Shown here: positions 34,596 to 43,534 of the stretch, piece after piece
Position numbering within the stretch: the first letter of the stretch is position 1
Layout of the letters: the number at the start of each line of letters is the position of its first letter
Origin: Candidatus Limimorpha caballi
GTDB taxonomy: Bacteria > Bacteroidota > Bacteroidia > Bacteroidales > F082
Length of the DNA stretch: 54,957 bases
Direction: 5' to 3'
NCBI GenBank assembly: GCA_018064605.1
Contig: JAGHUX010000030.1
Location: forward strand, 1 to 54,957
The notes under the pieces: generated by a model
What the model saw: the letters and a program-made list of their open reading frames with translations, nothing else
Told to the model about the DNA's origin: nothing
The model's database searches: none
Made by a program: the position numbers and the translations under genes

Positions 34596-35704
34596 TGTAC
34601 CTGCAAGAACTGAAACTTACGAATTTCAAGAATGTCGAGTCGGCTGACATCAGCTTCTCCGACAAGATAAACTGTTTCGTCGGACTCAACGGCGCCGGCA
34701 AGACCAACGTCCTCGACTCAATCTATTATCTCGCATTCTGCAAGAGCTATTTCGCCAACTCCGACAGGCAGAACATCCGCCACGGCTCCGACTTCTTCGC
34801 CATCCACGGTGACTTCCAGACAGACACGCACGAACTTCAGAGCGTCTCGTGCGTCCAGAAAGACGACGCCAAGAAGTCGTTCAAATGCAACAGGAAGGAG
34901 TACGACCGCCTCGCCGACCACATCGGGAAAGTCCCGCTGGTGATGATCTCGCCTTACGACCGCGACCTGATCAACGGCGGAAGCGAGCTGAGACGCAAGT
35001 TCATCGACGGGGTCATCTCTCAGTTCGATGCGACGTATCTCAATGATTTGCTGCAATATAACAAGGCACTGCTCCAGCGTAACACACAACTGAGGTCGTT
35101 TTACAGCAACCGCTATTTCGACATGGGCCTGCTGTCGGTCTGGGACGAACAACTCGTGCGCTATGCGACGCCGATCTTCGAGAAAAGAAAAGAGTTCCTC
35201 GAAGGTTTCATGCCGATCTTCCAGAGATATTACGACATCGTCTCTGGCACTTCCGAAAAGGTTGACATCATATACGAGAGCCAGCTGGCAGCCAAGCCAT
35301 TGCGGCAGCTTCTGGACGAAAATCTCGAGAAAGACAAGTTCACGTCCTACACCAATGCCGGAATCCACAAGGATGACATGATTTTCAACATTGACAATCA
35401 TCAGGTTAAGAAATTCGGCTCGCAGGGACAGCAGAAGTCGTTCGTCGTCGCCGTCAAACTGGCGCAGTTCGATTTCAACTACAGGAAGGTCGGGTACAAG
35501 CCCATTCTCCTGCTCGATGACATCTTCGACAAACTCGACGACAACCGTGTCGCGCAGCTTGTGAAACTCGTGGCGGATGACTATTTCGGACAGGTGTTTA
35601 TCACTGATACACAACGACATAGAATACAATATTTATTGGATAACATCAACGGAAATCATAAGATTTTTGAAATGGAGCAGGGGAGGGTGAAAAACGATGG
35701 GTGA
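34595..35704 (+). CDS. recF: DNA replication and repair protein RecF
   Basis: SMC-like ATPase loading RecA at single-strand gaps. The 369-residue protein starts MYLQELKLTNFKNVESADI, with Walker A GLNGAGKTN, YDRDLINGGSELRRKFIDGV, the signature GSQGQQKSFVVAVKLAQ and Walker B PILLLDDIFDKLDD. The ATG at 34595 overlaps the porQ stop (TAATG); a longer reading frame from 34454 is in porQ-coding DNA and rejected. The DUF721 gene starts 8 nt before the recF stop. No dnaA or dnaN is nearby. Confidence 0.95.
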   Translation: MYLQELKLTNFKNVESADISFSDKINCFVGLNGAGKTNVLDSIYYLAFCKSYFANSDRQNIRHGSDFFAIHGDFQTDTHELQSVSCVQKDDAKKSFKCNRKEYDRLADHIGKVPLVMISPYDRDLINGGSELRRKFIDGVISQFDATYLNDLLQYNKALLQRNTQLRSFYSNRYFDMGLLSVWDEQLVRYATPIFEKRKEFLEGFMPIFQRYYDIVSGTSEKVDIIYESQLAAKPLRQLLDENLEKDKFTSYTNAGIHKDDMIFNIDNHQVKKFGSQGQQKSFVVAVKLAQFDFNYRKVGYKPILLLDDIFDKLDDNRVAQLVKLVADDYFGQVFITDTQRHRIQYLLDNINGNHKIFEMEQGRVKNDG

Positions 35705-35987
35705 TCCTAACATGAACATGCTCGGAGACCTTATCAGGGCGTTCTATCATGAGAAAAACCGCGACAACGCACTTGCCGAACAGAAGATACTCGACTCGTG
35801 GGAGGATGTCGTCGGCTCTTTCATCGCGTCGCATACGGTGAAAACAAGCCTGACCAACGGCGTCCTGTACGTCAAAGTTGACGCCGACTCCCTGCGCAAC
35901 GAATTGATTTTCTCGAAGTCTGTTATCTTTGAAAAATTAAATAATTGCGCCGGAAGTGAAATTTTAAAAGATATTATAATAAGATAA
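35697..35987 (+). CDS. DUF721 (DciA-like) protein
   Basis: A 96-residue protein that starts inside recF (8-nt overlap). It has the DUF721 pattern: MNMLGDLIRAFYHEKNRDNALAEQKI, the central SWEDVVGSFIASHT and a strand-rich end GVLYVKVDADSLRNELIF. DUF721 proteins include DciA, the helicase-loading factor used by many bacteria lacking DnaC. Coupling to recF fits a role at replication forks. It is short for the family and carries only the core domain, so DciA function is an inference. Confidence 0.8.
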   Translation: MGDPNMNMLGDLIRAFYHEKNRDNALAEQKILDSWEDVVGSFIASHTVKTSLTNGVLYVKVDADSLRNELIFSKSVIFEKLNNCAGSEILKDIIIR

Positions 35988-36000
35988 AGAAATTTTTCTT

Positions 36001-36008
36001 ATCTTTGC
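36001..36008 (+). promoter_or_regulatory. efp -7 box TATCTTTG
   Basis: TATCTTTG in the 99-bp gap after the DUF721 gene, about 78 nt before the efp ATG; no well-spaced TTG was found upstream. The leader is AT-rich. Confidence 0.5.
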
Positions 36009-36086
36009 CGCGAATTTTACCCGTATAAGACGTGTGATTTTCACTTAGAAATTTGAAATTCAATAATTTATATAAAATTTGGTTAT

Positions 36087-36662
36087 ATGATAAATTCACA
36101 AGACATTAAGATCGGAAGCTGCATCAGAATGGATGGCAAACTTTATTTTTGCGTTGATTTCCAGCACGTGAAACCAGGCAAGGGCAACACCATCATGCGC
36201 ATAAAACTGAAGAGCATAGTTGACGGCCGCACATTGGAACGTCGTTTCGACATCGGTGAGAAACTTGAAGATGTCCGCGTTGAACACCGTCAATATCAGT
36301 ACCTTTACAAGGAAGGTGATGACTACATCTTCATGAATCAGGAAGACTACGAGCAGATTCCTCTCATCAAAGACCTCATCACAGGCGTTGATTTCCTGAA
36401 GGAAAGCGACATTTGTGATGTTGTTTTTGATACATCGGAGAACAATGTCCTTTACGCAGAACTCCCGCCTAAGACAGTCCTCGAAGTGACGCACACGGAG
36501 CCGGGCGAGAAAGGCAATACTGCGACAAACGCCATGAAAGATGCCGTCGTCGAGACAGGCGCACAGGTGAGAGTGCCGCTGTTTATCAACACAGGCGACA
36601 AGATCAGAGTTGACACACGCACTGGCGACTACTGCGACAGAGTTGAAAAAGCAAAAGAATAA
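36087..36662 (+). CDS. efp: Elongation factor P
   Basis: Relieves ribosome stalling at polyproline stretches. The 191-residue protein has three beta domains: the N-terminal KOW-like domain with the loop KPGKG (Lys32 at the position that is modified in other bacteria), the middle OB domain (SDICDVVFDTSENNVLYAELPP) and the C-terminal OB domain ending with RVDTRTGDYCDRV. A Lys at the loop tip suggests either lysylation-type modification or none; no modification gene is in the window. lpxD follows after 3 nt. Confidence 0.96.
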   Translation: MINSQDIKIGSCIRMDGKLYFCVDFQHVKPGKGNTIMRIKLKSIVDGRTLERRFDIGEKLEDVRVEHRQYQYLYKEGDDYIFMNQEDYEQIPLIKDLITGVDFLKESDICDVVFDTSENNVLYAELPPKTVLEVTHTEPGEKGNTATNAMKDAVVETGAQVRVPLFINTGDKIRVDTRTGDYCDRVEKAKE

Positions 36663-36665
36663 AAA

Positions 36666-37601
36666 ATGAGAATAGAGCCGAACACGACACTCAAGTGTGT
36701 TGCCGATTACATCGGGGCGACCAAGATGATTGGGGACCCGAACTTCGTGATCTCCGGACTTAACGAGATCCATGAGGTGGAGGCCGGCGACATCACTTTC
36801 GTCGATCATCCAAAATATTACAACAAAGCGCTTAATTCGGCGGCGACGACAATAATCATCAACACCGACGAGGTCGAATGTCCTGAAGGCAAGGCGCTTC
36901 TCGTGCACGACTGCCCGTTTGACGCTTTCAACAAACTCATCAGGTCGTACCGCAGGTTCGAGCCTGCCACGGCGATGGTGAGCCCGAAGGCCGAGATAGG
37001 CGAAGGCACAGTCATAGAGCCGGGCGCGTTCGTCGCGGAACATGTCAAAATCGGCAGGAATTGCATCATCCACCCCAATGTCACGATATACAATCATGTC
37101 GTGATTGGTGACAACGTGATTATCCAGAGCGGCAGTGTCATCGGTGGTGATGCGTGTTACTTCCAGCGTCGCAAGGACGGCTTCGTGAAGTTCGAGTCGT
37201 GCGGCCGTGTCGTCATCGAAGACGATGTCGAACTCGGAGCCCTGTGCGCCGTTGACATCGGGGTCACAAGTGATACAGTTGTCGGCAAAGGCACCAAGAC
37301 GGACAACCATGTGCAGATCGGACACGACGCCAAGATCGGCAAGTACTGCTTCCTCGGCGCGCACTGCGCCATCGGCGGGGTGTCGAGAATCAAGGACAAC
37401 GTCTCCGTGTGGTCGATGTCGGCCATCAACAAAGACCTCGTGATCGCTGAAGGCACGACGGTGCTCGCCTACACCGCGGTTGACAAGGACACAGAGCCGA
37501 ACACCACTTACTTCGGAATCCCGGCCGACGAGGCACGCAAGAAATGGAAGGAGATGGCGTGCGTCAGAATGCTGCCCGAAGCACTCAAGAAAATGAAATA
37601 G
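36666..37601 (+). CDS. lpxD: UDP-3-O-acylglucosamine N-acyltransferase (LpxD family)
   Basis: Adds the N-linked hydroxyacyl chain in lipid A synthesis. The 311-residue protein has an N-terminal uridine-binding domain (ISGLNEIHEVEAGDITFVDHPKY) and a left-handed beta-helix made of hexapeptides (VSPKAEIGEGTVIEPGAFV, HPNVTIYNHVVIGDNVII). The catalytic His lies in DNHVQIGHDAKIG, followed by GAHCAIGGVSRI. The C-terminus is short. This type is shorter than E. coli LpxD and Bacteroidota often have two copies; this may be the divergent one, with a different acyl donor or sugar. It follows efp by 3 nt and ends at a strong terminator. Confidence 0.85.
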   Translation: MRIEPNTTLKCVADYIGATKMIGDPNFVISGLNEIHEVEAGDITFVDHPKYYNKALNSAATTIIINTDEVECPEGKALLVHDCPFDAFNKLIRSYRRFEPATAMVSPKAEIGEGTVIEPGAFVAEHVKIGRNCIIHPNVTIYNHVVIGDNVIIQSGSVIGGDACYFQRRKDGFVKFESCGRVVIEDDVELGALCAVDIGVTSDTVVGKGTKTDNHVQIGHDAKIGKYCFLGAHCAIGGVSRIKDNVSVWSMSAINKDLVIAEGTTVLAYTAVDKDTEPNTTYFGIPADEARKKWKEMACVRMLPEALKKMK

Positions 37602-37616
37602 TTTTTTAGCGACTAT

Positions 37617-37658
37617 AACAAAAACGGAGACGTCATGATGTGATGTCTCCGTTTTTGT
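37617..37658. terminator. Strong bidirectional terminator after lpxD
   Basis: AACAAAAACGGAGACGTCA (37617-37635) pairs with TGATGTCTCCGTTTTTGTT (37641-37659) over almost its full length with one G-U pair, leaving a 5-nt loop. The A- and T-runs on both flanks make it usable for the convergent endonuclease/exonuclease/phosphatase gene on the minus strand as well. Confidence 0.85.
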
Positions 37659-37711
37659 TGTATTGTTGAAATGTCATTTTGAAACACTGGTCAGACAGTC
37701 GTCTTTCCCGC

Positions 37712-38545
37712 TCATTCAATCCTGAAAACCGCTTTTACGGGGAAATGGTCGGAGATGTAGCCGTCGCCGTAGCTTCCGTCCAAGGTGGCGAATGAGACCG
37801 GAACGGCATTCAGGTAAAAGACGTGGTCGATGACGCTTGGGCTTTCATTCCCGAGCCCGTAGTTGTTGTACGTGTTTTTGTTGTCGGAGACGGGTGCGTC
37901 TGTCCGCGCCTGATGCATGAAATCTGTCAGAGGTGTGAAGATTGGGTTGTCGATGGTGGCGTTGAAGTCGCCGGTGAGGAAGATGGGGCCGCCATTCGTT
38001 ATTTCATTTATCTTTTCGATGATGAGCATGATTGACTCCTTGCGTGCTACGGCCCCTTTGTGGTCCAAGTGGGTGTTGAAGCAGAAAAACGTCTTCCCCG
38101 ATCTCAGATCCTCGAAGTGCCCCCAGGTCACCATGCGGCGGCACGCCCCGTCCCAGCCTCTTGAGACTTTCTGCGGCGTCTCGCTGAGCCAGAAATTGCC
38201 GTTGTCAAGCAATTTGTAAAGGTCATTCCTGTAGAAAATCGCCATGATCTCACCACGTCTCACACTGTCGTCGCGTCCGACACCGATGTAATCATAGTCC
38301 GGAAGCTCATCGTAAACAAATTCCAACTGATTGCTCAAAACCTCCTGCATACAGATTATATCCGGCTTTTCTTGATTTATCATGTTGATGGTCAGGTCTT
38401 TCCTATTTTCCCAGCTGTTGATGCCGTCGTTCGCGCCGCTGTTGCGTATGTTGTAGGAAATCAGAGTGATCTCATCTGTTCTCGAACATGACACCGCGAT
38501 GATGATTGCGGCGAAGATGGTAATTGTTCTTAATAAATGTCTCAT
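37712..38545 (-). CDS. Endonuclease/exonuclease/phosphatase-family lipoprotein
   Basis: A 277-residue exported lipoprotein: signal peptide with lipobox IIAVSC (Cys20). The EEP fold motifs are all present: ISYNIRNSG, the Mg2+-binding Glu in IICMQEVLSNQ, NTHLDHKG, the catalytic GDFNATIDN, IDHVFY and the final SDHFPV. The family hydrolyses phosphodiesters or phosphate esters, including nucleic acids, sphingomyelin and inositol phosphates; lipidation suggests an extracytoplasmic substrate. The gene lies 37 nt after the NagB/PIG-L gene on the same strand and may be co-transcribed with it. Confidence 0.88.
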   Translation of the reverse strand: MRHLLRTITIFAAIIIAVSCSRTDEITLISYNIRNSGANDGINSWENRKDLTINMINQEKPDIICMQEVLSNQLEFVYDELPDYDYIGVGRDDSVRRGEIMAIFYRNDLYKLLDNGNFWLSETPQKVSRGWDGACRRMVTWGHFEDLRSGKTFFCFNTHLDHKGAVARKESIMLIIEKINEITNGGPIFLTGDFNATIDNPIFTPLTDFMHQARTDAPVSDNKNTYNNYGLGNESPSVIDHVFYLNAVPVSFATLDGSYGDGYISDHFPVKAVFRIE

Positions 38546-38582
38546 TTCGTGGATTTTAAGTTTTCCGCTTATTGTTTCACAT

Positions 38583-40904
38583 TTACAATGCCGACTGCGC
38601 CTTCCTCCTCATGCTTTCGGCGAACTCGCAGAACTGCCCGACATTCATTTCCTTGGTGAAGATGAGTCCGTGCGTTGACCTGATGAGCGGACTCTCGTGT
38701 TCGTAGAAGTAATTCTTCCCAAGCACTAACTGTATGTCTTTCAGCTGTTTGATCCAGATGCTCTCCGCCAGTTCGCTGAATGAGCCGTCGAAGTCGGGGC
38801 TTGGGTATTCGGCCTTGACCTGCGTCAGGTAACTCGACGCGAACGACTTCTCGATGGCGGCCATCGCGTTGAGCGACACGGGGATGTATGTGGTGGCCTC
38901 GGCGGGGTTGAACTTGAACCACACATTGCGGTAGCCTATGATCTTGAGGTTCGAGAGGTCGGCTTCCTTGTTCCACTCCGTCACGGCACCGGCGACGGCC
39001 TGAAGCACCTTGAAATGTGTGTCGGGACCGCTGCCCTCCGGGTCGATGACGACGCTGATGGTCGTCGGTTTTATCTCGCGTAACTGATTGAGTATCGGCA
39101 GGATGTCGCGCTCGTAGTCGGGGCCTTGCGAGAACAGGCTCGCCTGGTAGAATCCGAGTCGCAAATGATGCACGTTCTTCACCTGCGTGCCGGTGTACGC
39201 CCACACAAGTTCCTCCTCAAACTCGCGTATCATGCCTTTAAGTCGTTGTATCTCAGTGGTGTTCTTCTCGCCGTCGTAGCTGTTTCTCAGCACCTCGATC
39301 TGTTCGCGGATGACGCGTTTCAGCCCTTCGGTGTCCTTGACGCCCCATATCACCACGATGTCCCTGACGATGCGGTGGCTGAAGCCGCGCCGCATCTCCT
39401 CGGCGTTCTTGCGTGCCACATTGTCAAGGTAATGATAGACGTCTTTGTCGTATTTGAACCTGTATCCGCTCGTGAAGAAATCTGGGTAACGGAGCATCTG
39501 TATCTCGCCTTTCTCGATGAAATCCAAGGTGTATTCGAGGTTTTCCCTGACGAAACCGTTTGTAACCGAATTGAATCCGGATGTCATCACCGCGAAATGC
39601 ACCTCGTTCGAGGCGTCACGTGTCTGCCTGTTGCAGAGCGGCAGGATGCCGAGCATGATGTCGTCGTGGTGCGGGCCTGTGTTGTAAATCACCTCGTTGC
39701 GCGGCGGTATTGAGCCTTTGGCCAGTTTGTCCTTCGTGGCGGCGATGACGTCCTTCACGGTGTCGAGGCTTAGGTCCGGGATCATCGAGCAGCGTGGGTC
39801 GTCGCGCAGGTCGTCGATGGTGAGATGATGGGCGTATTTGTTGAGTTTCTTGCACAGTCCGATGACTGCACGCACTGTCTTCTCGAAAGTCCATTCGCCT
39901 GTGTTGTAGTAACGGTTTATGGAGTCTTCAAGACGGCAGGCCGCCCCTTCGGTGAGATAGAAACGTGTGTTCGCGAGGCCTTGCAGCGCGGTGGCAGGAT
40001 ACAGCGTCATCTTCGGCGATTCGAGCGCGTCCTTGACAATGAGCGCATTAGCCTCGCCTGCGGCGTATATCAACGGGACGACATCCTTGTTGTATATGAT
40101 GGTCTCCAGCCCGATGGTGATGACGAGACGGTTCTTCGAGACCTCAATGCCGCCGAGGTCTGAAGCGGCGTCGGCCTGTGTCGCGTAGTTCGTCTTCGTG
40201 AGCTGGGTGTTTGAATATCTGTTGCTTCCGCTCACGTTGAACGCCACGCGGCCGTCACTGCCGATCGGACTCATGAAAAACCCGATGCCGCCCTTCGCGT
40301 GAATCTTGTCCTCGTAACGTGCGCACCAGTCGTCGATCATGAAAATCGACTGCTGCTGGATCTTCTCGAGGCTCGTTTTCGGTGTGCGGTAACGAAGGTC
40401 GAGGTCGATCTTGTAATCGGGAAAGACCTCCCTGTATGACCTGCCTTCGTAAAGCGGAATTTCATCGGTGTTGATAAGCAACGCTTTGTCAGGGTCGAGA
40501 CCGAATCCTTTTATATAAACCTCATTGACGTAATTGTAAAATGAATTATGTTGCGTCGGCGCGATGGGGTAGAACTCATCCATCTGAACGAACTGAAGGC
40601 CTGACAGTTGCGGCTTGGCGATGGAGCCGAGACCGTGTCTTTTCAAAACTTCCTGAATCCTCCGACTGTCCCAGTTGTCGAGGATTTCGTGGGTGTATTG
40701 TATGAAATACTGTGGCGTTTTGCCTGTCGGCAGCGAGATGACGCCCTCGGGATTCTGCGCGACCCATTCGATGAAACGGAGCGCCATCAACAGACCCATC
40801 TGCGGGACGCTCTCTGTAATAATATAAGGTGTCACTGTCGTCATCTCTGTGACACCCGACTTGTCGATAAAAGCCTGCTCAACGGCTGAAAAATTTTTTT
40901 TCAT
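38583..40904 (-). CDS. NagB-like / PIG-L deacetylase fusion protein
   Basis: A 773-residue cytosolic protein. The first 380 residues have the NagB/RpiA/SugarP isomerase fold: ISLPTGKTPQYF, QMDEFY (residues 108-112) and GSDGRVAFNVSGS. In glucosamine-6-phosphate deaminases this last block reads DGHIAFNEP; here Arg219 replaces the ring-opening His and Val224 replaces the conserved Glu. The second half is PIG-L/LmbE-like: PHHDDIMLG (411-419) keeps the zinc-binding His and the Asp-Asp pair of the HPDDE motif, and VKNVHHLRL supplies a later His. It is annotated in related genomes as a glucosamine-6-phosphate deaminase, but its chemistry should differ. The start complementary to 40902-40904 fits a TACCTTTG box at 40928-40935. 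Confidence 0.8.
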   Translation of the reverse strand: MKKNFSAVEQAFIDKSGVTEMTTVTPYIITESVPQMGLLMALRFIEWVAQNPEGVISLPTGKTPQYFIQYTHEILDNWDSRRIQEVLKRHGLGSIAKPQLSGLQFVQMDEFYPIAPTQHNSFYNYVNEVYIKGFGLDPDKALLINTDEIPLYEGRSYREVFPDYKIDLDLRYRTPKTSLEKIQQQSIFMIDDWCARYEDKIHAKGGIGFFMSPIGSDGRVAFNVSGSNRYSNTQLTKTNYATQADAASDLGGIEVSKNRLVITIGLETIIYNKDVVPLIYAAGEANALIVKDALESPKMTLYPATALQGLANTRFYLTEGAACRLEDSINRYYNTGEWTFEKTVRAVIGLCKKLNKYAHHLTIDDLRDDPRCSMIPDLSLDTVKDVIAATKDKLAKGSIPPRNEVIYNTGPHHDDIMLGILPLCNRQTRDASNEVHFAVMTSGFNSVTNGFVRENLEYTLDFIEKGEIQMLRYPDFFTSGYRFKYDKDVYHYLDNVARKNAEEMRRGFSHRIVRDIVVIWGVKDTEGLKRVIREQIEVLRNSYDGEKNTTEIQRLKGMIREFEEELVWAYTGTQVKNVHHLRLGFYQASLFSQGPDYERDILPILNQLREIKPTTISVVIDPEGSGPDTHFKVLQAVAGAVTEWNKEADLSNLKIIGYRNVWFKFNPAEATTYIPVSLNAMAAIEKSFASSYLTQVKAEYPSPDFDGSFSELAESIWIKQLKDIQLVLGKNYFYEHESPLIRSTHGLIFTKEMNVGQFCEFAESMRRKAQSAL

Positions 40905-40927
40905 TGAAGATGTAACATTTTGGACTG

Positions 40928-40965
40928 CAAAGGTACTTAATATTGTGAAAAAAAACGTAACTTTG
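40928..40965. promoter_or_regulatory. Divergent promoters for NagB/PIG-L (minus) and GH95 (plus)
   Basis: Minus strand TACCTTTG (complement of 40928-40935), 23 nt from the NagB-like ATG. Plus strand TAACTTTG (40958-40965), 24 nt before the GH95 ATG. The two glycan-related transcripts share an 85-bp control region. Confidence 0.6.
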
Positions 40966-40989
40966 TCAAATAAATTTTGAAGTCTGTAT

Positions 40990-43488
40990 ATGCTTGAAAT
41001 AGTTTTAAAAACGGCACTTGCCGCATTGCTGGTTATAGTGATAGCCGTCCTCTGGAAAACGCGTAACAGCTTGAAATTCATCGTGGTCTTTTGCATCACT
41101 GCTTTTTTGCTTATCTGTTTGAAGGAAAACGAAAAAGATGATGTGAAATCGCTTCTGTGGTACGATTCGCCTGCCGAGATATGGGAGGCGGCACTGCCGC
41201 TGGGCAACGGACGTCTCGGCATGATGCCTGACGGCGGGATTGAAAAGGAAAATGTCGTCTTGAACGACATCGCGATGTGGTCCGGCTCGGAGGCTGACTA
41301 CTCGAATCCGAGAGCGAAGGAGTCGCTGCCGGAGATACGCAAATTGCTGCTTGATGGGAAGAACTATGAAGCGCAACAGCTTATGTATGAGACGTTTACG
41401 TGCGGAAACAAAGGCTCTAACCATGGCATCGGCGCCGATGCGACTTTTGGCTGTTATCAGACACTCGGAAATCTGGAAATTGAGTATGACTATGGCAATA
41501 TCGGCTCAACGGCTGGAAAAAATATAGTTCAACCGACTGATTGCCAACATTATCGCCGCGGATTGGACTTGAGAACCGCAACGGCGTTCACTGAGTTTTC
41601 GGTCGGAGAAGTGAATTATAAACGTGAATATTTCATTTCACGAAACAATGATGTCGGAATAGTCCGTATTGTAGCGGATAAGAATAATGTGATAAATCTC
41701 ACGGCAAGGCTGAACCGAGAAAAAGACACATCTGTAATTGAGTTTGTCACTGAAGACGCCGCGATAGTGATGCGCGGACAGCTGAATGACGGTCTCGGCG
41801 GCGGAAAAGGAGTGAGGTATCTTTCAAAACTTTATGCAAATAGCAAAGACGGAAATGTCGAATATGTTGACAATCAGATAACTGTGAAGAACGCCACTGA
41901 AGTCATGCTGATATTTTCATCAGCGACTAATTTCATGAATGACGATTATGTTTCTTATGTCGATGAAAGATTGGGAAATGCCAAGTCATTTTCATTCAAG
42001 AGATTGCATAAAGAACATGTGAAGTCGTATCAGAAATTTTATAACCGCGTTGAACTGAATCTCGGCGAACCGGTGAAATCATCACTGACGACAGAAGAGC
42101 AACTTGTTGATTATCAGAATGAAGAAGATCCTGTCTTTGCAGCGTTGTATTTTAATTTCGGGAGATATTTGTTCATATCATCAACTCGTGAGGATTTGCT
42201 GCCGCCAAACTTGCAGGGGCTTTGGGCGAACACGCTGCAGACCCCGTGGAACGGCGACTATCATCTGAATATCAACATGCAGATGAACCATTGGCTGACG
42301 GAAGTGTGCAACCTGCCGGAACTGAACAGTCCGTTGACCGAACTGACTAAAGGCTTGGTGAAATCTGGCGAGCAGACCGCGAAGTCGTTCTACGGCGCTG
42401 ACGGCTGGGTGGCGCACTGGGGCACGAACCCGTGGCGTTACACGGCTCCGGGCGAAGACCCGTCATGGGGCGCCACCAACACCGGCGGCGCATGGCTCTG
42501 CCAACATCTCTATAACCATTATCTATATACGCAAGATGTTGATTATCTGAAAGATGTCTATCCTGTGATGAAAGGCTCCGCCGAGTTCTTCCATTCCGCA
42601 ATGATTACAGAGCCTTCGCATGGCTGGCTCGTGACAGCGCCGACGACATCGCCGGAAAACGCTTTCATCGACAGCGATGGCCGCTGGACTTACGTCTGCA
42701 TGGGTTCGACGATGGATGTGCAGGTTGTGACGGAACTGTTCCGAAATGTGATAGAAGCCAACAAAATAATTTATAAAGACTCATTGGAAAATGCTGATTC
42801 TGAGTTTATTGCGTCGCTGAAGTCGGACCTGCTGCGTTTTCCTCCGATGCAGATAGGCAAGGACGGTTACTTGCAGGAATGGCTTGAAGACTATGAGGAG
42901 ACTGACGTCCATCACCGTCATGTGTCGCATCTGTTCGGGCTGCATCCCGCGCACCTGATAACAGAGTCGAAGACACCGGAGCTTTTCGAGGCGTGCAGGG
43001 TGACACTCAACCGTCGCGGCGACGAGGGGACGGGCTGGTCTCGGGCGTGGAAGATCAACTTCTGGGCGCGGCTTCACGACGGGGAACGGGCCGACAGACT
43101 GCTCGCGAGCCTGCTGTCACCGGCGGTTCCCGATGGCGGGAAGAATGTGAAACCGGGGACGTACCCGAACCTTTTCTGTGCGCATCCGCCATTCCAGATT
43201 GACGGCAACTTCGGCGGAACGGCGGGAATAGCCGAGATGCTGCTGCAAAGCCACGACGGCTTCATTGAACTGCTTCCGGCAATTCCAATGTCGTGGAAAT
43301 CAGGGTCTTACAAAGGACTGTGCGCCGTGGGAGGTGCTGTCGTCGATTGCCGCTGGGAAGATGGAAAGGTCACTGAAGCAAAGATATACTCTAAATGCGG
43401 CGGGACGTATAAAGTCAAGAATCCTGTGACAGGTGAGATGATGAAACTGTCGCTGAAAGCAGGAAAAAGCAAAAGACTCAAGTTCTGA
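40990..43488 (+). CDS. GH95 alpha-L-fucosidase, membrane-anchored
   Basis: An 832-residue glycoside hydrolase family 95 enzyme, which releases alpha-1,2-linked L-fucose (some members L-galactose) by inversion. The catalytic module starts [21 protein letters not shown] and includes [41 protein letters not shown] (the acidic catalytic region) and [17 protein letters not shown]. The N-terminus is odd: two hydrophobic segments (residues about 5-22 and 28-45) rather than a normal signal peptide, suggesting an inner-membrane hairpin or a mis-set start; a TTG at 41071 would give a single signal-like helix without a lipobox. It has a promoter divergent from the NagB-like gene and is followed 46 nt later by GH20. 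Confidence 0.92.
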   Translation: MLEIVLKTALAALLVIVIAVLWKTRNSLKFIVVFCITAFLLICLKENEKDDVKSLLWYDSPAEIWEAALPLGNGRLGMMPDGGIEKENVVLNDIAMWSGSEADYSNPRAKESLPEIRKLLLDGKNYEAQQLMYETFTCGNKGSNHGIGADATFGCYQTLGNLEIEYDYGNIGSTAGKNIVQPTDCQHYRRGLDLRTATAFTEFSVGEVNYKREYFISRNNDVGIVRIVADKNNVINLTARLNREKDTSVIEFVTEDAAIVMRGQLNDGLGGGKGVRYLSKLYANSKDGNVEYVDNQITVKNATEVMLIFSSATNFMNDDYVSYVDERLGNAKSFSFKRLHKEHVKSYQKFYNRVELNLGEPVKSSLTTEEQLVDYQNEEDPVFAALYFNFGRYLFISSTREDLLPPNLQGLWANTLQTPWNGDYHLNINMQMNHWLTEVCNLPELNSPLTELTKGLVKSGEQTAKSFYGADGWVAHWGTNPWRYTAPGEDPSWGATNTGGAWLCQHLYNHYLYTQDVDYLKDVYPVMKGSAEFFHSAMITEPSHGWLVTAPTTSPENAFIDSDGRWTYVCMGSTMDVQVVTELFRNVIEANKIIYKDSLENADSEFIASLKSDLLRFPPMQIGKDGYLQEWLEDYEETDVHHRHVSHLFGLHPAHLITESKTPELFEACRVTLNRRGDEGTGWSRAWKINFWARLHDGERADRLLASLLSPAVPDGGKNVKPGTYPNLFCAHPPFQIDGNFGGTAGIAEMLLQSHDGFIELLPAIPMSWKSGSYKGLCAVGGAVVDCRWEDGKVTEAKIYSKCGGTYKVKNPVTGEMMKLSLKAGKSKRLKF

Positions 43489-43534
43489 CGAATTGATAAT
43501 CAATAATATGGATGTTGAAACAAAAAATGATAAA

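Noticed and set aside
36001..36086. tRNA or small RNA gene before efp
   Set aside because: AT-rich leader without cloverleaf or T-run; explained as promoter and 5' UTR.
39126..39713. 195-residue plus-strand ORF opposite the PIG-L domain
   Set aside because: Antisense shadow of a clearly conserved coding region; no promoter and no domain.
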